From: Hemileia vastatrix
Taxonomy: Eukaryota; Basidiomycota; Pucciniomycetes; Pucciniales; Zaghouaniaceae
Direction: 5' to 3'
Assembly (NCBI GenBank): GCA_030280995.1
Contig: JASXTE010000005.1
Coordinates: forward strand, 38,790,242 to 38,854,241
DNA: 64,000 nucleotides
In this document: one piece after another, positions 46,600-57,765 of the stretch
Layout of the letters: the number at the start of each line of letters is the position of its first letter
How positions within the stretch are numbered: the first letter of the stretch is position 1
Notes under the pieces: model-generated
The model's database searches: none
What the model saw: only the letters and a program-made list of their open reading frames with translations
What the model was told of the DNA's origin: nothing
Position numbers and translations under genes: made by a program

Positions 46600-48870
46600 T
46601 GTGTTGTTTTCTATTGTTTTATATGGTGCAATTTGTCATATAATCAAGCCTCTTCTTTCTGTTTCCATTTTCCCCATCAAAATTTTTTTCTCTCTATTCT
46701 CTTTATCACTTCCATTTCTCCCTCCTGTATGCTGCCTCCCCCTTTGCTGAAACTTACATTCCTTGAATTTTTTGGGGATAATAGAGTCCTTTTTCCAGGT
46801 TCTTTCCTTTTAATTTCTGCTTATTCTTTTAATCCTAACCACAGAAACTCATCTTTTTGTACCTTCTTATTTCATCACATTCTTTTTTGTAGTTGTTGTA
46901 AGGTGCACAGTTGCTGATTGACCTATTTTTAGGTATGTTTGTTTTTGAAATGATATACAAGTATTTTTACCTCTATTATCTTTATTCCCTGCATTGATCC
47001 CTCCTGTTAGCTTCTTCCCCCTTGGCTGCATCTGACAGTACTTGCTCCATGTGGGGAGAGTAGAGTATTCTCTCCATTTTTATCACATGCTTTGTTGTAG
47101 TTTCTTTTTGAAAGGTGAAAAGTTTCTCATTGAAATGTTTTTCACCTTCCCCTGTGCTAAAAAATCTTCATTGATGTCTTTTATAGAATTATAAGGTCTG
47201 ATAAGAAATAAAGAATCAGGGGAGATAGAGGATATTTAATTGTTTTGATTGAATATATCTTTTACAGGACAGCCCAAATTAATCAATGGCTTATAGTCAG
47301 GAATAAGATTAAATATGTTGGGGAGTGACTCAAGTCCTTGGGAGATGGTTATTAGGAAATTAGAAAGATAGAAATTCAAAATATTAATTAGTAGGGGGAA
47401 GTTGGTATCTTTTTGGGGTAATAATGTATCTTCAACTCATATGGAGGATGAATCCTGCCCTAGAAGCTAAACCCCCAACAGGAGAAAATAAAGTTTGATA
47501 TCCTGAGAGGCCAATTATTACATAGAGGATGTGGGAATTAGAAGGGCACTGTTTACTAATGTTAATATGAGTTGAATGTGCCCTAGCCCTGATAATATGT
47601 TATGTATGAGAGAGATGAAGTGAAAAAGGTTTCTCAATAAAACCTGGGAAGCTTCTGAAGTCAGATATGTGAAATTGAAGTAAGCTAATACAGATGGGAG
47701 AGGAATTATACAATGATTCCATCTTGAATATAAATTAATTATGAGAGGAAAGACCATAATTCAGGAAGAAATTACTATTTATAAAAGACTAAAAACATTT
47801 CTTGGAAAAGTAAGTCACATGATTTAAATAATGAACAGATTTCCAATAATTTTCAGAGATTTTTCAATTACTCTAGGTTGAGATAAACCATCAGGAAATA
47901 TGTCAGAAGCTAATATTAACTGAATTATAATTTGTACATAGATTGAAGTCATAAGAGGTCCCACTTGACCAATGAAAATTTGAAAAATTAATGATTGGTT
48001 TTTTCATGTATAATTTGAACTCCACTTGTTTAAAATATGAATTAAGGTTTTCTCTCAAATTAAAAGAATAGATTAGGAAAAATTGAAAAGTAAAAAAATA
48101 CTGAAACTTCCATTTTTACAAAAGAAGAAACCAAATTTTTGACTTGTGAAAAATGCTTATGGACACATAAATACATCCAGTAATTTTCTCATGTTTCTAT
48201 TATCTAGTATTGAAATAAAAATGCAGGATCTGAAGTGCCTTGAATATGCTCTTACTTTAAAGTCCTGTTTTAAAAAACTGCACAAAAATGAGTTAAAATA
48301 AAAGTGGATCTCAGTCAAATTATATGAAAAATCTATTATTGCACATGCCTTGTAATCTTACTTGATTTCTGTTTAAAATCCATAGCACAGGTTCAACTTC
48401 TTATAGTCAAAAAAGTTTTAGTAAGTTTATGAGATTAAGTCTATCTATTAAAATAATTTGCTTTTAATAAAAAATTTTATATTATATTTTTCCTCTGGAA
48501 TTCTCTTAAAAAGGTTTTAAATAGTAAAACCAGATTTTAATTCACTGAACTCAAGTTCCAGTACAAATAAAGAAATTCATAAAGATACTCAACAATATAT
48601 ATTTACAAAAAACTTCAGAAACTTGAAATGCTCTACAGTTATGCCCAGGGGTGCCCCACCCTGCCCCCCTTTTGGCAGCCACAAGGCTTTGCACAAGCCT
48701 CTCAAAATAACACTTACTTACTTCAATTTTTTCATTCTTACTTAGCATATATTTATCATATAATCTGAATTTTTTCATAGAATGAAGTTTTAAAATGAAT
48801 TAGATAAACTTTTCAACAAAGGTTTAAGGCAACAATTGCCTCATGTTTTCAATAACAGCAGCTCAGAAAA
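46600..48870. other. V interior, no gene recognised
   Basis: AT-rich, with scattered short frames of low complexity (for example the Phe/Ser/Cys-rich frame at 46405-46917) that I do not accept as genes. Confidence 0.4.
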
Positions 48871-48874
48871 AAAA

Positions 48875-50697
48875 AGAGGCAAAATATGAGGCACCATGTT
48901 GCCCCATATTTCACTCTTTGGTCAAAGGCAGATGTGACATACACTAGAGTTCATCTGCATAAATATGAGGTGGCATGCTGCCTCATTGTTTTCTTTCTGG
49001 TAAATATTGATAGTAATGGGTAGGTTAGTTGCTTACATGCATACATAAGGCGACATGTCGCCTCATATATGCATGTGGGCAACTTTCTCTCTCACATTGA
49101 AAAAAAAATTACAAATAAAAACTAAATATTTACTTTGCATACATGAGGCGACATGTCGCCTCATGTATGCAATAACAAAATCTCAGAAAAAAAAGAGCTA
49201 AAAGATGAGGCACAATGTTGCCTCATCTTTTGCTTGTTTGTCAAAGGCAGATGTGAAATACACTCACCACACAATATGGGGGGCGGACTTGCTAGCAAGT
49301 CCGCAACCTTGGACCCAAACTCACCATAGATTGAACACACATTGAGCTATTGATAAAGGAACCATACAATCAGGGATGAACACCACTCAGCAGAACAGTT
49401 TTAGGTGGGTGTTCAAGTAGAGTTCAGTATGGGTTCAGTATGAGTTCAGTCTGAGTTCCATCTGAGTTCCATCTGAGTTCAGGTTGAGGACTTGCTAGCA
49501 AGTCCACCCCCTATATTGCGTAGTGACTAGGGTGCATAGGAATAAAGATGAGGTGGCATTTTGCCTCATCTTTTTCTTCCTGTAAAATAGTGAAGCTAAC
49601 TGGTAGGGTAGTTACTTACATGCATAGATGAGGCGACATGTCACCTCATGTATGCATGTGGGCAACTTTCTTTCTCACATTGAAAAAAAATGAAAAAAAC
49701 TTAATATTCTAATTGCATACATGAGGCGACATGTCCCCTCATGTTTGAAATAACAGAAGCCCAGAAGAAAAAGAGGCAAAAGATGATGCTCCATGTTGCC
49801 TCATATTTTGCTTGTTGGTCAAAGGCATAAGTGACATACATTAGTGTGCATTTTCATAAAGATGAGGTGGAATGTTACCTCATCTTTTACTTTCTGGTAA
49901 ATAGTGAAGGTAGTTGGTAGTGTAGTTTCTTACATGCATACATGAGGCGACATGTTGCCTCATGTATGCATGTGGGAAACTTGCTTTCTCACATTGTAAA
50001 AATAAAAATTATACAAAATAAAATTAAATATTGTAATTGCATACATGAGGCAACATTTCACCTCATGTATGCAATAACAGCGGCTCAGAAAAAAAACAGG
50101 CAAAAGATGAGGCACCATGTTGCCTCATCTTTTGCTTGTTGGTCAAAGGAAGTTGCCACATAAACTAGGCCATATTTTCTCAAAAAGATGATGTGAAATG
50201 TTGCCTCATCTTTTTCTTTCTGGCACATAGTGAAGGTAATGGGTAGGGCAGTTGTTTACATGGATAAATGAGGCAACATGTTGCTTCATGTATGTATGTG
50301 GGCAACTTGCTTTCTCACATTTAAAAAAAAATACAAAAAAAATACATAATATTATAATTGCATACATGAGGCGACATGTTGCCTCATGTATGCATGTAAA
50401 CAACTACCCTACCCATTACCTTCATTATTTTCCAGAAAGCAAAAGATGACACAAAATTCCACCTCATCTTTATGCAAATATGGCATAGTGTATGTGGCAT
50501 CTTCCTTTGACCAACAAACAAAAGATGAGGCAACATGGTGCCTCATCTTTTGCCTGTTTTTTTTCTGAGCTGCTGTTATTGCATACATGAGGCGACATTT
50601 TGCCTCATGTATGCATGTAAGCAACTACACTACCCATTATCTTCACTTTTTTCCAGAAAGTAAAAGATGATGCAACATGCCACCTCATCTTTAGGAA
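48875..50697. repeat. Palindrome array 3: about twenty GAGGCGACATGTCGCCTC-type palindromes
   Basis: Three palindrome types recur. X: CATACATGAGGCGACATGTC and its mirror (for example 49037-49076, 49138-49170, 49933-49972, 50361-50396). Y: GCAAAAGATGAGGCACCATG and its mirror (48879, 49199, 49776, 50099, 50519). Z: AAAGATGAGGTGGCATG and its mirror (48958, 49543, 49855, 50184). They follow the order Y-Z-X-X in units of about 310 bp. After the palindrome at 50361-50396 the unit runs in reverse complement (Z at 50439, Y at 50519, X at 50582, Z at 50660). A MITE interrupts the second unit. ORFs across it are palindrome translations. Confidence 0.9.
49265..49525. mobile_element. 261-bp CACTA-type MITE with ACT target duplication
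   Basis: Ends read inwards CACCACACAATATGGGGGG and CACTACGCAATATAGGGGG, each followed by the palindrome GGACTTGCTAGCAAGTCC. ACT flanks it on both sides (49262-49264 and 49526-49528), and the empty array unit has a single ACT (48945 region). Inside are about five short GAGTTCAGT/CTGAGTTCCAT direct repeats. No coding capacity. Confidence 0.85.
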
Positions 50698-51420
50698 AAT
50701 TTACCATGTCCTGGCAATATTTATAAATGCGCTGCATCATGTCATGAGGACATGGTAGATATTTTTTATGTACAAAAGTGTGCCAACATATCATTAAGGT
50801 ACTATGTTGGATTGAAAAATATTGGTTAGCATATGTAGGAGAACTTGTAGCAGCATTTTGCCTCATGTTTTACATATCTTGTATAGTAAATTATATTGTG
50901 ATTGGATGGATGAAATGCTATTATGGGAAGGTTTTGATGAACTTTTCAATTTTAGATGAAAGTATTATAGATGAGGCAGTTTTCAGATCTCTTCAGAGGT
51001 GCAGCACATGAGAAGCTAATAAATTTTCTTATATAGCTAATGATAAATAAACCTATTCTTAAAAGATAGAAAATGTGAATCTGAAAAAATTGAAGTTAAA
51101 CTTTCTAAAAGAAGAGAATTAATAGTATTGTTTATATAGCTCTAAAATAGTTATTATAAATTAACATCACATTTTTTAAGTTGTGTGATGGAATAATCAA
51201 AATTTATTCATATTTTTTGGTCCCTGAAATTACTGGATTTTTTAAAGATATCTGTATTTACTCTAATACTGAGGAAAGACAGGATGGGAGTAGTGTCATA
51301 ACTCCAATCCTATGGAGGAGTGCTTGTTTTACTTGATGTTTAAATAAACATAAAAAAGGTTGGATGTCTAAATTTTTTCAAGTTTTCAATCTCAAACATA
51401 TAAGTAAGCTATCACGAAAA
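50698..51420. other. V interior after the array, no gene recognised
   Basis: AT-rich. Nothing supportable. Confidence 0.35.
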
Positions 51421-51775
51421 GGTTGATCAAAAATTGAAGGTCCCTAAACCCCCAGAAATGGAAGGTGTTCAGCCTTTTTCAGGGCCCAGGAGTTTTCCTA
51501 TGGATGATATTGTTGAAGAATATTTTACTGGGAAACTTCCAAAAGTCTTTCTAGAAGAAACACACAATTATAATTTGTCTGTGACAGAGTAGTTCATTTT
51601 TGATACTGAGAAAAAGGTCATTTTGGAAGATTTATCAACTTTTATAGAACTTTACTATTGTAAAAGTCAAGCTAGTTTGAAAGCAGGACAGCTTGAGTTT
51701 TTACAGAAGGATAAATTGTCTTATTTATTTATACTAACTGCAGCTGTACTGTTTTTAACAAAAAAGAATTCTAGT
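51421..51775 (+). pseudogene. Unrecognised coding remnant
   Basis: A single frame with one TAG encodes PPEMEGVQPFSGPRSF, DDIVEEYFTGKLPKVFLEE and ILEDLSTFIELYYCKSQASL before fading out. The amino-acid composition and continuity look like real coding sequence. It may be a transposon protein fragment; no family was recognised. Confidence 0.4.
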
Positions 51776-53910
51776 TTTAATCCTTATTTTTCATCATAGC
51801 ATAGAGCATACATGTAATCTGTTTAAATACTTTAAATTTCCCCTCCCTAAGTTTCTAAAATTACCCTTTAACTAAAATAATTATTAAAAATTTTAAATAA
51901 AATTAGATTGAGTACTAGAAGGTGCCTGATTAGCTAGTTATGTTTGGTGAAAGTACACTTTTTTCTCGCCTATTTATATTTTTATCTGCTCTTTCATATT
52001 TTTTTTCAAATCCTTTTGTTTATCACTATAGGGTAAAACCTCAAATGATCAACTCATCTATTTTTTTTAGATTATGGTGAAGTATATTCCTGAAACTATG
52101 ATTCAATTTTAAAAATTAGAGGTTTCAGATTGATCTGAAAGAGTGCATTCTTTTATATATATATATATTTATAAAATTTCAAGTATAAGTCTATTTTTAA
52201 ATTGAGATTCTAACTCTTATACCATAAAAAATTCATCAAGTAATTTAAAAAAATTTCAGATTATTTTCTAGAGTTCATTTTGAAAATATGGTAAAATTAA
52301 TAATATTATATTATTTCATGTAGTAAAATTTTCAATGATTAAATTAATCCCACACTTCCTTCACAAAAACAGGGTATGAGAATTTTATATGTTCTTTCAT
52401 TGAATTTTGTCCTGGTAAAGTCTATGTTTCCAGCCTGCTGAAAGAAAATTATGAAAAGGTATTGCATGGCCTGAAATAAATGTTGTAAAGGAACTTAGTA
52501 TGAAGGACTTCTTGCCTGGAAAATGAAGCTAATATAGAACTAAGGCAAATTTTTTGAAAATTACTCAAGTTCAAATCAGATAGGCAGCTTCAACAATAAG
52601 CATTGGGATATAATTTTTCTAATTTTTTTTGGTACAGTGACATTCACAGTTTTTGTTTGGCTTGTAACTACTTTAAGCAAGAAATTTCCTTCAAAGGTTA
52701 CTTTTCAGCCTAGATATCCCTAGGACTGAGTATTTCTTATACTTAAAATAAGATAACCTTAAGTAAATTAAGCTTATATCTTAAAATAAGGTTAAAATAA
52801 TAATATATATGATTATATTACATATATATATAATTATTACTCTATTATATAAATTATAGTAATTTAAATAGCTTATCCATAGCCTAATAGTACTTATTAA
52901 GGTGTTAATGGAGTGATAATATACTTATCTTAAGTGATATGAAGTAATCATTGACATACATAAGCTTATATGTATACATAAATCTCATATTCAGTGAAAT
53001 ATGCAGTATATTATGTATTATTAGGTATATAAGTGGGTTTTAGCCCCTTAATAGCCTATAAACTTTGTTTTTCTGCTTATTTTAGGTCATATGGACGAAA
53101 TAAGTGGACTCAAAAAGCCTACAGAAGCATAAACATCTATATCAGGCGCATACACTCAGTCTGGACAACTTAATCTGCTTCCTTGGATGAATATTCACGG
53201 ATTTATGGGTTGGGAGGTCATTGCTGGGTTAATATGGATGCTTGGGGATGTTATTGGGGGCTTGGAAATTTCAATTGTTTCTTTATATGCTTTTGGTTTC
53301 ATTAAATCTCTTTTTGATTGTTTATTTTACCTGTTTCTTTATGGTATCCGCTTTTATCTGGATTTTCTATTTATGGTATGGATCTGTGTTATTATTAATA
53401 GTGATGGAGGGTCCTTACTGGAGGTCTGTATGTTGAAACTGCTTGAAGTGGAAACCATGGGGAGGTGATGGGCCCTCACAGTGCTTTAATTTCCGGGGAT
53501 AGCAGTGACATCATCTGGATTGAAGGTCTGTGCACTCCATGTGATTTGGGTATAAGTAAGGTGGGATTTTGATGGTTATTTATCATCAATTACTTACTAA
53601 AATTCAATAAAACACTTCAATACAATTATTAACATTTAGAAATATATTATAAAGCCTTTTATAAGTTGATATTATTATTATATAAGCTATAATTATATTC
53701 TATTTATCTATTTTCCACCACTAAGCACGCATTTCAATCCAAGTATTGTGAGTTTAAATTGAGTATATCTATTTTATTAGTCTTCCCCTGAGGTTTAATC
53801 ACTAAATCATTTATCAATAAGTAGTAGGACCATAAATAAACACTATTATATCATACTTATATATTAGACTATACTGACATTACTTCTGATGTTACTTTAA
53901 GATACCTGAA
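51776..53910. other. Right part of V, AT-rich
   Basis: Includes a zone of short TA-rich palindromes at about 52740-53000 (TATATATA and AAGCTTATAT types). The frame at 53187-53468 is Phe/Leu/Ile-rich and is not accepted as a gene. Confidence 0.4.
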
Positions 53911-54793
53911 AAACCACTTGACTGCAAGTCCTCTAACTTTTGACCTGGTGATATTTCATGTCTCAATGTTGTTATAGTGAAATTCCGTGTTTTAAAGGTT
54001 TTGGTAGTTTTAGCTAATTTTTCTAGGTAGATTAGGTGTTTTTATTGGTTTTCTGGATTCAGGGAGGCCAGGCCGCTTCAGGCGGCACCTCTGACGTCGG
54101 GCGGCCCACCCGCCTCTGTTTTAAAAGGTTGAGGAGCACTTCTGGAGGGTTTTTATTCAATTTGGCTGGTACAGGCGCCAAATTTGTTGGTGTGCATGGG
54201 CTCTTAGATAGTGGTCTGTTTTTAAATAGTGAATAAGAGAGTTTGGGGCAACTTTAATTATCATACAACCATCCGGAGGCGATATCCTTGTTCCTCACTC
54301 AGTTTTCACTGTTTTTGGCCACAATTGGCTGTGTTTGTTGCAAAGTTAGTTCTTCATTTAACTCAACTTTGGCAACAGTTTCTCTGGTATAGTCTTGCAA
54401 GCTATTTCAAGTATTATTGCTGTCTCTGGTGTGGATTTGCAACCTACATCAAGTATCATTGCTTTCTCTGATGTGGACATTGATCTACATTTCAGTTCTT
54501 TGCTCTTGTAGTCTGTTTGGGGACTACTTTCTTGGCTTATCAAGCAGTCAAGTGTGTTGAAAAAGGGGCATTAGCAAACAGGAACCAACTTACTTTAGCA
54601 AGTAAATCTCACTCTATTTTTCTAAAGGGACAGTGGATTTTCTCTCTGGTTTTTCTCCAGTTCCCTTGGTCAAGGCCTATAGCTAGTACTATAGGATTGT
54701 CTACACCAATCAACAGTCTGCTGCTCAACTGCTGGATTCCAATTTGGCTCCTATTTCAACATTGAACATATAAAAAATTTAATATTTTTGTTC

Positions 54794-56820
54794 TTAATAT
54801 GAAATATAAGACATTGAGTTCACCATTATATATACATTTTGAGCACACTTGAGATCTATACCCACTCCTGAAGCCTCAATTGTTCCAACCAAAACTTGGA
54901 AATTTTTATTAAAATGGAATTCATGCATATTTTTGTCTTGCTTTTCCCTGCTGAGCTCACCCTTAAGCTGGGTATACCTAATATTGTCGTCATCTAGAGC
55001 CATTTTTATTCTATTTTGAAAAATTAGAAAATTGTTTTTAGTAAGCCAACACAATTTTGTAAAAAAATTCATTATAGAATCACTAACATCTGCAAAAAGT
55101 CTGCAAAGTTGGAGAATATAACAGCTTTTGGAATATTTATACCCCTTTGACCAGACAAAAAGTTTTTCAAGTGGCATATAAGATGACAAATCTTTGCGGA
55201 ATGCTTCCAAGTGAAATCAAAAGTTGGAGTTTCATCCAGATTTTTGTAGATTGAATTGTTGCCGAATTTTCTTAAAATCATCAGCTCTCTAAGAAACTCA
55301 GATGAATCCCAAGAGAGGTCAGTGCTTCTGAACAGCCCTTATCACTCAGTGAATACTTTGTGAAGCACATCAAGTTTAGACCTCCATGGATCTGCCAATT
55401 GAACCAATATCCCCCTTTGAATCTTTATTGGAAGAGACAAAATTGCATCTTTTGTTCTGCGTAGGCTTATGACTTTCATTAAATGATTGATTGATTTTAT
55501 AGAATTAGCCTTTCCTTTTTGCAAACCTGGAATAAGGAAATTCTTCCAAAACCAGTCTTCTTGCCATTTTCGATTCTAAGAAAAAATATGAGACTTTGAA
55601 GGTCAGTGGGCCTGTTCTGAAGTGGAGTTCCAGTCAATCATAGTCGGTATTGGGATTCCAAGTCAAATATTGTTTGAGCCCTCTGCGAGTAAGGATTTTT
55701 AATGTAACTAAAAGAATATTTATAAAAATTGATTATAAAAATTAAGTTTTAAGTTTTAGATATAGAAATGTGCACTAACTGAGCTTCATCTAAAACAACT
55801 CTATACCAAAAGAGCTTTTGAGTCACCGGTATCTTTTTTTGGCATTGATTTTTTGACATCGTTGGGCTAGCTGTTTCATAGGTGGTTAAAACAATATCAG
55901 TGTCCTGTAGCTCATTGACATTAGTATTTTGACAATCCTTCCCATAAAGAACCTTGAAAGGAAGCCCATTATCTTCAAAGTGCACACTAATTTCATTGAT
56001 CAAATTCAATAGTGTTGCCAGTGGGCATATAATCAGAGTGGCTGAACTCCGATTAACACCTTCTTGATTTTCCAATACCTGGAATTGTCTTGCTTCACTT
56101 TTAGTTGCACTTATAAGAGAAAGAGTTGACAGCGTCTTTCCCAAACCCTTATCATCAGCCAGTATTGACCCGTTTCCTTCAGGGGTTAATTGATTATTAT
56201 GAAACTGATCTTTATGGTCATCAAGTCTAGTTCTAAGCCAATGGTTGTCCTGGTGCCTCCACATGATATCCAACTTTCCTTTAACATTTTTTCATTTTCA
56301 ATCATAAAATTTATTGCTTGAAGTTGATGTGTTTTGAGAACTTTTTTTATTCCTCGGATAAGTTGATCAGCTTTCCAATCTTGAGTACTCTGAGATATTT
56401 GGAAAGAGCCTTCAAAAATTACATGCGGGATATTAAAAAAGATAGTGGAGTCGTAGTTCAGGATCGGACATAAATCAATTTGAGCAGAAGATAATGCTTC
56501 TTTAGCAAGACTGATTAGTGTACTTGAAGAAAAGAGGCATCCCCAAAGTTGATACTGATTACCAAAAACTGGAACCAAATAACATTAAAATAGAATGGCT
56601 TCATAGGATTCAAGGCACTTCTTTGGTTTAAATGGTGAGATCCAGACCCAATGTCACCCAATTTTGGTCCAATGTTCTGACTCTGCATTTGAGAAAGATT
56701 ACCAACAAGGGTTGGTTTTCTTTCTTCAAATAGTCCAAAAATATGAACATTCAAATGGCCTCGCTGTAAAATCGTGGGGGTTGGTGAGTTTTGAAATCTT
56801 GAAATTAAATTCATATAAAT
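54794..56820 (-). pseudogene. RAD16/RAD5-like SNF2 helicase remnant
   Basis: Reads on the minus strand as an SNF2-family ATPase. The N-terminal part is at 56814-56530 (LNVHIFGLFEERKPTLVGNL). Then follow HQLQAINFMIENEKML, a frameshift, GSILADDKGLGKTLSTL (Walker A), TLIICPLATLLNLI and IVLTTYETASPTM. A 72-bp GT-AG intron (55779-55708) splits the DEAH box, which would be restored by splicing and followed by YIKNPYSQRAQ. Next come LTGTPLQNRPTDLQSLIFF (near 55610) and the helicase C-terminal domain (LVGTIEASGVGIDLKCAQNV, near 54860). Several frameshifts and stops make it inactive. RAD16/RAD5-like proteins remodel chromatin in repair. In rust fungi many truncated copies exist (recollection). It lies just beyond the R2 LTR end. 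Confidence 0.75.
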
Positions 56821-57699
56821 TTGATCGATTGTTATTGAGAACTGTCAAACACATCTGAGACTTGACATATTAAGTAAGAATAGTATCTGAAGATAGTGGT
56901 TGTTAAAAGGATGAATTGAACCAAAAAATGAATAATAATTTTTGAATAAAACCACAAAATAACTTTTTAGCATATGCTACACTAAGATCATAATTCTTTC
57001 ACATGTATTATTATTATCTTTTTAAAAAAAATTGGAAGTAAATGAATGATAACTGAAATAAATAATATGGCTTAAAAATAAATCTTGAGCCTATAGAGTA
57101 AATTTGGGTTTGTGGAAGAAGAAATATTTTCTTAATAAAAATGTGCTTTATTGTTACATTATAATCACAAAATAGAATAATTTCACTCTTATTACACTTA
57201 TTTATGGTTCTGTCTTATAGTAAAGTGCTTTAGATGGCAGTTCAAAATCCAAATTGAAACTACTACCTAGAACAATGTCTTGATACTAACATACTTTTTG
57301 TAAGTCTCCGGACAGACACTTATGGTGATCTCAATAATATTAAAATTGATTTGAATTGTATGTTTTATCAAATATCTATGTGGTCTAATGTAATAATTGA
57401 GATACTACAGTTTAACCTTCTGTTACCAACTTGGCAAGAAAATATCTGTAGATTTTTTTAGACCGAATATCAAATTTTGCTTTCCACAAGATGGGAAAGT
57501 GAATATTATGATATGTTAAGTGATATGTTCAAGCTTTGCTTAATCTGTGCTCATCTGAAGATCAAAATAATCACCAAGCTTCAAGAGACCTGTGATTGAG
57601 CTGGGTTGAATATAGGTCTAACCGATTACCAAATCTTTGTCCAAATGATTTAAATCTTGTTTCACAATGAATTCCCAACAGCTTCCCAACAGCTTTCCA
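56821..57699. other. No gene recognised
   Basis: AT-rich. Near 57665-57710 there are short CCCAACAGCTT-type direct repeats of the subterminal kind seen in the other CACTA-like ends. Confidence 0.4.
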
Positions 57700-57765
57700 A
57701 CCAATTCCCAACATTTTTAAATGAGGGGTATTGCTCGCAATACCCCCACCAAATTTTCTGTGGTG
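57700..57765 (-). mobile_element. Right end of another CACTA-like element
   Basis: The plus strand ends ...GGGGTATTGCTCGCAATACC, a palindrome, then AAATTTTCTGTGGTG. Read inwards the tip is CACCACAGAAAATTTGG. It abuts gene-B sequence at 57766 (TCT flank). No left partner was found in the window. Confidence 0.6.

Larger units (their letters stand above)
44679..53950. mobile_element. Element V: 9.3-kb CACTA-like TIR transposon
   Basis: Ends read inwards CACTAGGTCAAAAGTTAGA and CACCAGGTCAAAAGTTAGA, continuing GGACTTGCAGT-AAGTGG for about 36 bp of TIR. Three-base flanks GTA and ATA fit a decayed 3-bp target duplication; the uninterrupted LTR at about 61313 has ACA. It carries a degraded KDZ-like transposase fragment, palindrome array 3 and a nested MITE. 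It lacks any intact gene that I can recognise. Confidence 0.7.
44340..54705 (+). repeat. R2 3' LTR, split by element V
   Basis: Real LTR sequence is 44340-44678 and 53951-54705, about 1.1 kb together. It runs TGTTGTCTTCC to ATTGTCTACA. It matches 60980-62413 and, reversed, 2565-3274. Confidence 0.8.

Noticed and set aside
46405..46917. 170-residue plus-strand open frame
   Set aside because: Phe/Ser/Cys/Leu-rich composition from T-rich DNA, and it overlaps transposase-like sequence on the other strand.
48551..50866. Open frames across array 3
   Set aside because: They repeat the same palindrome-derived peptides and change with the repeat; not genes.
53187..53468. Possible membrane protein of 93 residues
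   Set aside because: Hydrophobic because of T-rich sequence; no start context, homologue or partner copy.
54517..54765. 82-residue frame in the LTR
   Set aside because: Lies wholly in LTR sequence and is not conserved in the other LTR copies.
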